Shown one piece after another: positions 60,289 through 64,000 of a stretch of 64,000 nucleotides of DNA. Below the pieces are notes generated by a model that was not told the origin of the DNA, made no database searches, and saw only the letters and a list, made by a program, of their open reading frames with translations. A program made the translations under genes and the position numbers. Each line of letters starts with the position of its first letter. Position 1 is the stretch's first letter. Where the stretch lies: assembly GCF_003086355.1 (NCBI RefSeq), contig NZ_CP031733.1, forward strand, positions 1,860,001 through 1,924,000, given 5' to 3'. The DNA comes from Streptococcus chenjunshii (GTDB taxonomy: Bacteria; Bacillota; Bacilli; Lactobacillales; Streptococcaceae).

Positions 60289-60400
60289 TTGAACACGGCC
60301 TAAACGCTGTGAGAAAAAGACCGCCCTTCCTTGAGTCTTTAGTGACTCAGCGGTCGGACGCCTATTTTCTCTTTGCGTTCTTAACGGCCTTTGTATCTTA
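60289..60400 (+). repeat. SD-anchored repeat, locus G unit 1
   Basis: 112 bp, near-identical to 10586-10697, but GGCC/GGCC replaces GCCC/GGGC at the base of the stem (both sides changed). A worn right end of a further unit (CTTAGATCCTG) lies just before it at 60272-60282, again followed by 6 nt. Confidence 0.85.
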
Positions 60401-60406
60401 ATGGAA

Positions 60407-60675
60407 CTGAACACGGCCTAAAATCCTAGTGAAAAAGAGACGCAATTGTAGGAAGCGCAAGCTGACGTACGAGTGAGACTGCTCTGTGAGTATGCCTGTC
60501 ATCGTGATGCCTAGCATCTTGTTAAACGACCCTAGCCGTAGCTGACTGAAGGCTTTGCCGTCTTCACAGCCGACCGCACCCTTCTAGTCATCTTGACAGG
60601 GGTGCGTCTGCGAAATCACAGATTTCGGACTTACCGCCATTTTCATACGGATTTTTTAACGGCCTTTGTATCTTA
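60407..60675 (+). repeat. SD-anchored repeat, locus G unit 2 (long form)
   Basis: 269 bp, close to unit 2 of locus A. GGCC/GGCC and AAATCC/GGATTT ends, one long module. Ends 14 nt before the luxS ATG. Confidence 0.85.
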
Positions 60676-60689
60676 ATGGAGGGGATGAA

Positions 60690-61172
60690 ATGAAAGAAGA
60701 TGTTGTTGTTGAAAGTTTTGAGCTTGACCATACGGCCGTCAAAGCTCCATATGTCCGCCATATTTCTGAGGAAACTGGGCCTAAAGGTGATGTGATCAGC
60801 AATTTTGATATCCGCTTTGTTCAGCCCAATGAAAATGCCATACCAACGGCCGGTTTACACACTATTGAGCATCTCTTGGCTAAACTTATCCGTCAAAGAA
60901 TAGATGGAATGATTGACTGTTCGCCTTTTGGCTGCAGAACAGGCTTTCATCTTATCATGTGGGGGAGACATTCCAGTACAGATATTGCTAAGGTCATTAA
61001 AGCCAGCTTAGAAGAAATAGCACAAACAATAGCATGGGAGGATGTACCGGGAACCACCATCGAATCTTGCGGCAATTATAGAGATCATAGTCTTTTTTCA
61101 GCTAAAGAGTGGGCAAAATTAATTTTGGAAGCAGGCATTTCAGATGACCCATTTGAGCGTCGCCTTGTCTAA
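60690..61172 (+). CDS. luxS: S-ribosylhomocysteine lyase LuxS
   Basis: 160 residues from the ATG at 60690 (GGAGGGG upstream), the standard length. Cleaves S-ribosylhomocysteine to homocysteine and the AI-2 precursor. Metal ligands His57, His61 (HTIEH) and Cys127 (ESCGNYRDH), catalytic Glu60 and Cys82 (FGCRTGF). Its leader now contains two or three repeat units and an IS30 further up, so its promoter is unclear. Confidence 0.96.
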   Translation: MKEDVVVESFELDHTAVKAPYVRHISEETGPKGDVISNFDIRFVQPNENAIPTAGLHTIEHLLAKLIRQRIDGMIDCSPFGCRTGFHLIMWGRHSSTDIAKVIKASLEEIAQTIAWEDVPGTTIESCGNYRDHSLFSAKEWAKLILEAGISDDPFERRLV

Positions 61173-61282
61173 ATGCGATTGCCCAATCTTAATGACGAAT
61201 TGACTCAATTGTCAGCACTGTCCTAAAATTATTAACTTTATAAGAAGCACAAAGGTGTGTTATAACTAAATTTAGATTAATG

Positions 61283-61326
61283 AAAAACCGTTTGACTTAA
61301 ACATGCTTAAGTCAAACGGTTTTTTA
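61283..61326. terminator. Bidirectional terminator between luxS and mapZ
   Basis: Perfect 18-bp stem (61283-61300/61307-61324) with A-run and T-run flanks; serves both convergent genes. Confidence 0.92.
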
Positions 61327-61378
61327 GTAAAGCAAAGAAACTCGAGGTATAGTCAAGTATTCATCGCCTAGCATATTT

Positions 61379-62785
61379 CTAAAAATCTAGGGCATCCGAG
61401 TAGCCTGAAGCATTGCCCACGAAGTAACCTGTCTTGCAGTTAATGGAAAAAAGATAAGTTCCATCTGGCTTATACATATTGTAATAGCCATTGCCGTTAA
61501 TAATATTAACCGGTTCAAGAATATAGTCATTACCTGAGATATAGCCGCGTTCCTGTGAAGTTGCAACAATTTTTTCAAGCACCCCAGGATTAAAGGACCA
61601 AGCCTCATTGCTGCTATCTGCTACAGCTTCTGCACTGTAAGGAACACGTGAGCGCCCGCGGTCAAGTGTCGAACTGTCATAGCCCGAAATCCCAGAATGA
61701 TCTGTCGCCGAATTGGCTTCACCAGACGGACTGTCACCAGCAGCAGATTGTCCCTGTGCATTGCTCCCGGCAGCTAACTGCTCACGCCCTGCAGCGATTA
61801 CCTTTTGCAGCAACGTATCCAAGCTGGCATTACCGGTATTTAAGGTTTCACTGGATAAATCATCAAAATTCGCAGCGGCTTTAACAGCAGCAGACTCTAC
61901 CTGCTTCCCGTCAGCAATAGCATCCGAAGTAAACTTGTCATTCACCGCCTGAATCGCCTTTATCTGGCGGCTTAGCTTATCATATTTACTTTTAGCATCT
62001 TCATAGTAATCCGTATCAGCTAATTGCTTGAGGGCTGTTTCCAGCTTAGAAAGATTCGCGAACTCACTGTTTTTAGGCAGGGTTTGCTTTTCGTCCGCAA
62101 AAAAAGACTGATATAAACTGTCAAAATCTTTAGCAGCCTGCTCAGCACTGTCTTTTGAACTTGAAGAAGACGAAGCTGATTTCTTGCTGTCTGAAGAAGA
62201 GGACGTTTTTGTCTGAGCATTCTGGCGGTTTAAATAGTTCATGCCAAAAGCAACCCCAAAAACAGCAAGAATCAAAATAAGCAAAGAACTCAATAAAACT
62301 TTTCTGTTTTTATAAAGCGGCGGATTTTCTTTAGCAGGTGAAGACGGAAGCTGCTCTGTATCGGAAACAGAGTCCGTTTCAGCTTCCGAACTGAGCAGAG
62401 GTTCTTCAGCAATAATTGTATCCTCTGTCACAGAATCAAATCCAGCTTTTTCAGAAATAGCAGAATAATCTGTACTTTCTGGTGCAGCAGTCTCTTCGTG
62501 AAGCAAACTGGACTGCTCCAACTCCTCACGCTGCTGTTTAATAAAATCATCAAGCGCTTCTGTATCCAAATTTTCGTATCTGGCAGCGATTGTATCAAAT
62601 TTTTGAGAGGCCACTTCTTCAGGGTGCTGTTTGATGTATTTGTCTAAAACACCATCGTCTTCAGTTACTCCGGCTTTAATTTCTGAATCTTTGCGCACAG
62701 CTTCCCCGACAGTCATGTTCTGAGCCTTTTCAAAATCCAGCTTCGATTCTTCCTGTTCCTGCGGTTTCTTTTTATCCTCTGTCAC
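61379..62785 (-). CDS. mapZ: Mid-cell-anchored protein Z (MapZ/LocZ)
   Basis: 468 residues. N-terminal acidic cytoplasmic part (1-163) with the conserved FEKAQNMTVGEAVRKDSE FtsZ-binding start and Thr-rich sites suitable for PASTA-kinase phosphorylation. One membrane helix (about 168-186). Extracellular Ser-rich linker, helical domain, then a C-terminal peptidoglycan-binding domain (SFNPGVLEKI, ILEPVNIINGNGYYNM). Marks the division site and positions FtsZ in streptococci. Neighbour of the THUMP methyltransferase, as in pneumococcus. Confidence 0.88.
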   Translation of the reverse strand: MTEDKKKPQEQEESKLDFEKAQNMTVGEAVRKDSEIKAGVTEDDGVLDKYIKQHPEEVASQKFDTIAARYENLDTEALDDFIKQQREELEQSSLLHEETAAPESTDYSAISEKAGFDSVTEDTIIAEEPLLSSEAETDSVSDTEQLPSSPAKENPPLYKNRKVLLSSLLILILAVFGVAFGMNYLNRQNAQTKTSSSSDSKKSASSSSSSKDSAEQAAKDFDSLYQSFFADEKQTLPKNSEFANLSKLETALKQLADTDYYEDAKSKYDKLSRQIKAIQAVNDKFTSDAIADGKQVESAAVKAAANFDDLSSETLNTGNASLDTLLQKVIAAGREQLAAGSNAQGQSAAGDSPSGEANSATDHSGISGYDSSTLDRGRSRVPYSAEAVADSSNEAWSFNPGVLEKIVATSQERGYISGNDYILEPVNIINGNGYYNMYKPDGTYLFSINCKTGYFVGNASGYSDALDF

Positions 62786-62800
62786 CTTTTTCCTGCCTTT

Positions 62801-63958
62801 CTAAATCCGAGCGCGTTTAACTCGTTCCCCAAAAAACTGGTATAAATCAACTTTCAGTGTGCCATTGTAAAGTTTACGTTTCTTATCAGCCTGACCACCA
62901 TATTTTTCTTCGAACTGCTCATCGCTTGTCAGAATAAATTTGCTCCATGTCTTCAGCGGAGCAAAGGTTTGACCCATCTCATTATACAAAATATTAACAG
63001 CTTTGTCATCCAGCAGTCGCTCGCCATAAGGGGGATTTGAGATGATAACACCGTTGATTTTATCAGTTTTCAGGTCTTGAAGACGCATTTGTTTCAGTTT
63101 GATGACATCTTCGAGCCCAGCAGCCGCGACATTTTTTCGGGCAATCTCAATCATTCGCTGATCAATATCAAAACCAGAAATATCGAGTTCAACCGTCCTG
63201 TCTATCTGCGCCTCAGCCTCATGCCGAAGCGCTGCTGTTAATTCCCGGTCAAACCAAGGCCATTCTTCAAAAGCAAAGCTGCGCTTAAGACCTGGAGCTA
63301 TTTTCAGGCCAATCATAGCCGCTTCAATGCAGAAAGTTGCTGAACCGCAGGTAGGATCAATAAAAGGTTTATCAGGATACCAATTACTTAATTCAATTAT
63401 AGCAGCTGCCATGTTTTCCTTAAGTGATGCACCACCCTTGTCAACACGGTAACCGCGCTTGAAAAGACTGTCTCCTGTTGTGTCAATCAGTATACTGACC
63501 TTATTTTTTAAAATAACCACTTCGATTCGAAACTCAGCGCCATTTTCCGGCAGAGGGACACCTTCCGGACGATGATAATGCTGCTGCAGCTTCTTGACAA
63601 CCGCCTTTTTTGTGACAGCCTGCACACTTGGTTCATTATGAAGCTGTGATCTCACACATCTTGCTTTAGTTATAGGAAACTGTGACCCAAATGGCAGATA
63701 ATTCTCCCAGTCAAGAGTAAACACCCCCTGGAACAGTTCCTCAAAGGTGACTGCCGAAAATTCACCAACCACGATTTTTACACGGTCCGCAGCCCTCAGC
63801 CATAGATTGCTTCTGACAATTGCTGCTTGATCTCCCTGAAAACGCACTTTGCCGTTTTCAACCTGACAGTCTATGTTTAAATTTCTGATTTCACGGCCGA
63901 CAACAGCCTCAAGCCCGGCAGCTGCCGTAGCAATTAAATCAAAGCTTGCTTTCATCAC
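62801..63958 (-). CDS. THUMP-domain RNA methyltransferase (RlmL/YpsC-like)
   Basis: 385 residues. THUMP domain (about 45-160) and Rossmann methyltransferase with SAM motif DPTCGSATF and catalytic NPPYGERL. Probably makes m2G in 23S rRNA. The SAM loop reads CGSAT where most relatives have CGSGT. Two adjacent ATGs at the start. Upstream of mapZ with a 15-nt gap. Confidence 0.87.
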   Translation of the reverse strand: MMKASFDLIATAAAGLEAVVGREIRNLNIDCQVENGKVRFQGDQAAIVRSNLWLRAADRVKIVVGEFSAVTFEELFQGVFTLDWENYLPFGSQFPITKARCVRSQLHNEPSVQAVTKKAVVKKLQQHYHRPEGVPLPENGAEFRIEVVILKNKVSILIDTTGDSLFKRGYRVDKGGASLKENMAAAIIELSNWYPDKPFIDPTCGSATFCIEAAMIGLKIAPGLKRSFAFEEWPWFDRELTAALRHEAEAQIDRTVELDISGFDIDQRMIEIARKNVAAAGLEDVIKLKQMRLQDLKTDKINGVIISNPPYGERLLDDKAVNILYNEMGQTFAPLKTWSKFILTSDEQFEEKYGGQADKKRKLYNGTLKVDLYQFFGERVKRARI

Positions 63959-64000
63959 TACCCTTTTCGTTTTTTTAATTTATCAAAATGAAATAAAAGC

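Overview
The window is a low-GC Firmicute chromosome and almost certainly a Streptococcus. The block comFC-comFA / yigZ / cysK / CvfD-type S1 protein / Cof-cyclophilin fusion / liaRSF / pknB-pppL-rsmB-fmt-priA-rpoZ-gmk / rny / luxS / mapZ / THUMP methyltransferase is the gene order I know from streptococci, best from the S. mutans group. I cannot name the species. Function calls are from reading translated sequence; no database was searched.

Region by region. 0-3.4 kb: a GbsR/MarR regulator with an alpha/beta hydrolase, then a PadR regulator with a DUF2812 membrane protein. 3.6-11.8 kb: an eight-gene, same-strand set (SDR, GT2/GT21-like glycosyltransferase, small alpha/beta hydrolase, GT1 glycosyltransferase, extended SDR, MBL-fold hydrolase, F390-synthetase-like adenylate-forming enzyme, KAS III), mostly translationally coupled. 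It looks like a specialised lipid or glycolipid biosynthetic cluster of unknown product. 11.9-14.6 kb: PEBP/YbhB protein, DUF1803 protein, ppaC. 14.9-26.5 kb: accessory metabolism with a CitMHS-like transporter, an HSL-type esterase, aroD, two related MFS transporters, aroE, a LysR regulator and a 972-residue OYE/FMN-bind/fumarate-reductase-like fusion. This is reminiscent of the Listeria QuiR quinate/shikimate loci. 27-29.3 kb: rpiB and an rpe/alsE-like epimerase under a divergent LacI regulator. 29.4-32.7 kb: RumA-type methyltransferase, recX, ntdP, DUF960. 32.9-38.8 kb: a complete minus-strand rRNA operon (16S, tRNA-Ala, 23S, 5S) with six trailing tRNAs. 38.9-64 kb: the conserved housekeeping block, broken only by an IS30-family element between rny and luxS.

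The most unusual feature is a family of intergenic repeats, called SD-anchored repeats here. There are 14 recognisable units at seven loci. At every locus the repeat reads in the same direction as the gene that follows it and ends 14-17 nt before that gene's start codon, so the Shine-Dalgarno sequence comes right after it. Tandem units are always 6 nt apart. The two ends of a unit are complementary, and the pairing sequence differs between units with matching changes on both sides (for example GCCC/GGGC against GGCC/GGCC). The architecture is like pneumococcal BOX elements (pairing ends around optional internal modules), but I do not recognise the sequence as BOX. The genes that follow are the DUF2812 gene, the KAS III gene, the PEBP gene, the esterase gene, liaF, priA and luxS.

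Genes that work together: liaF-liaS-liaR (envelope stress); pppL-pknB (PASTA kinase and phosphatase, with the mapZ division protein nearby); comFA-comFC (DNA uptake, with a ComX-type box); aroD/aroE/MFS/OYE fusion (probable quinate/shikimate or enoate use); and the eight-gene biosynthetic set.
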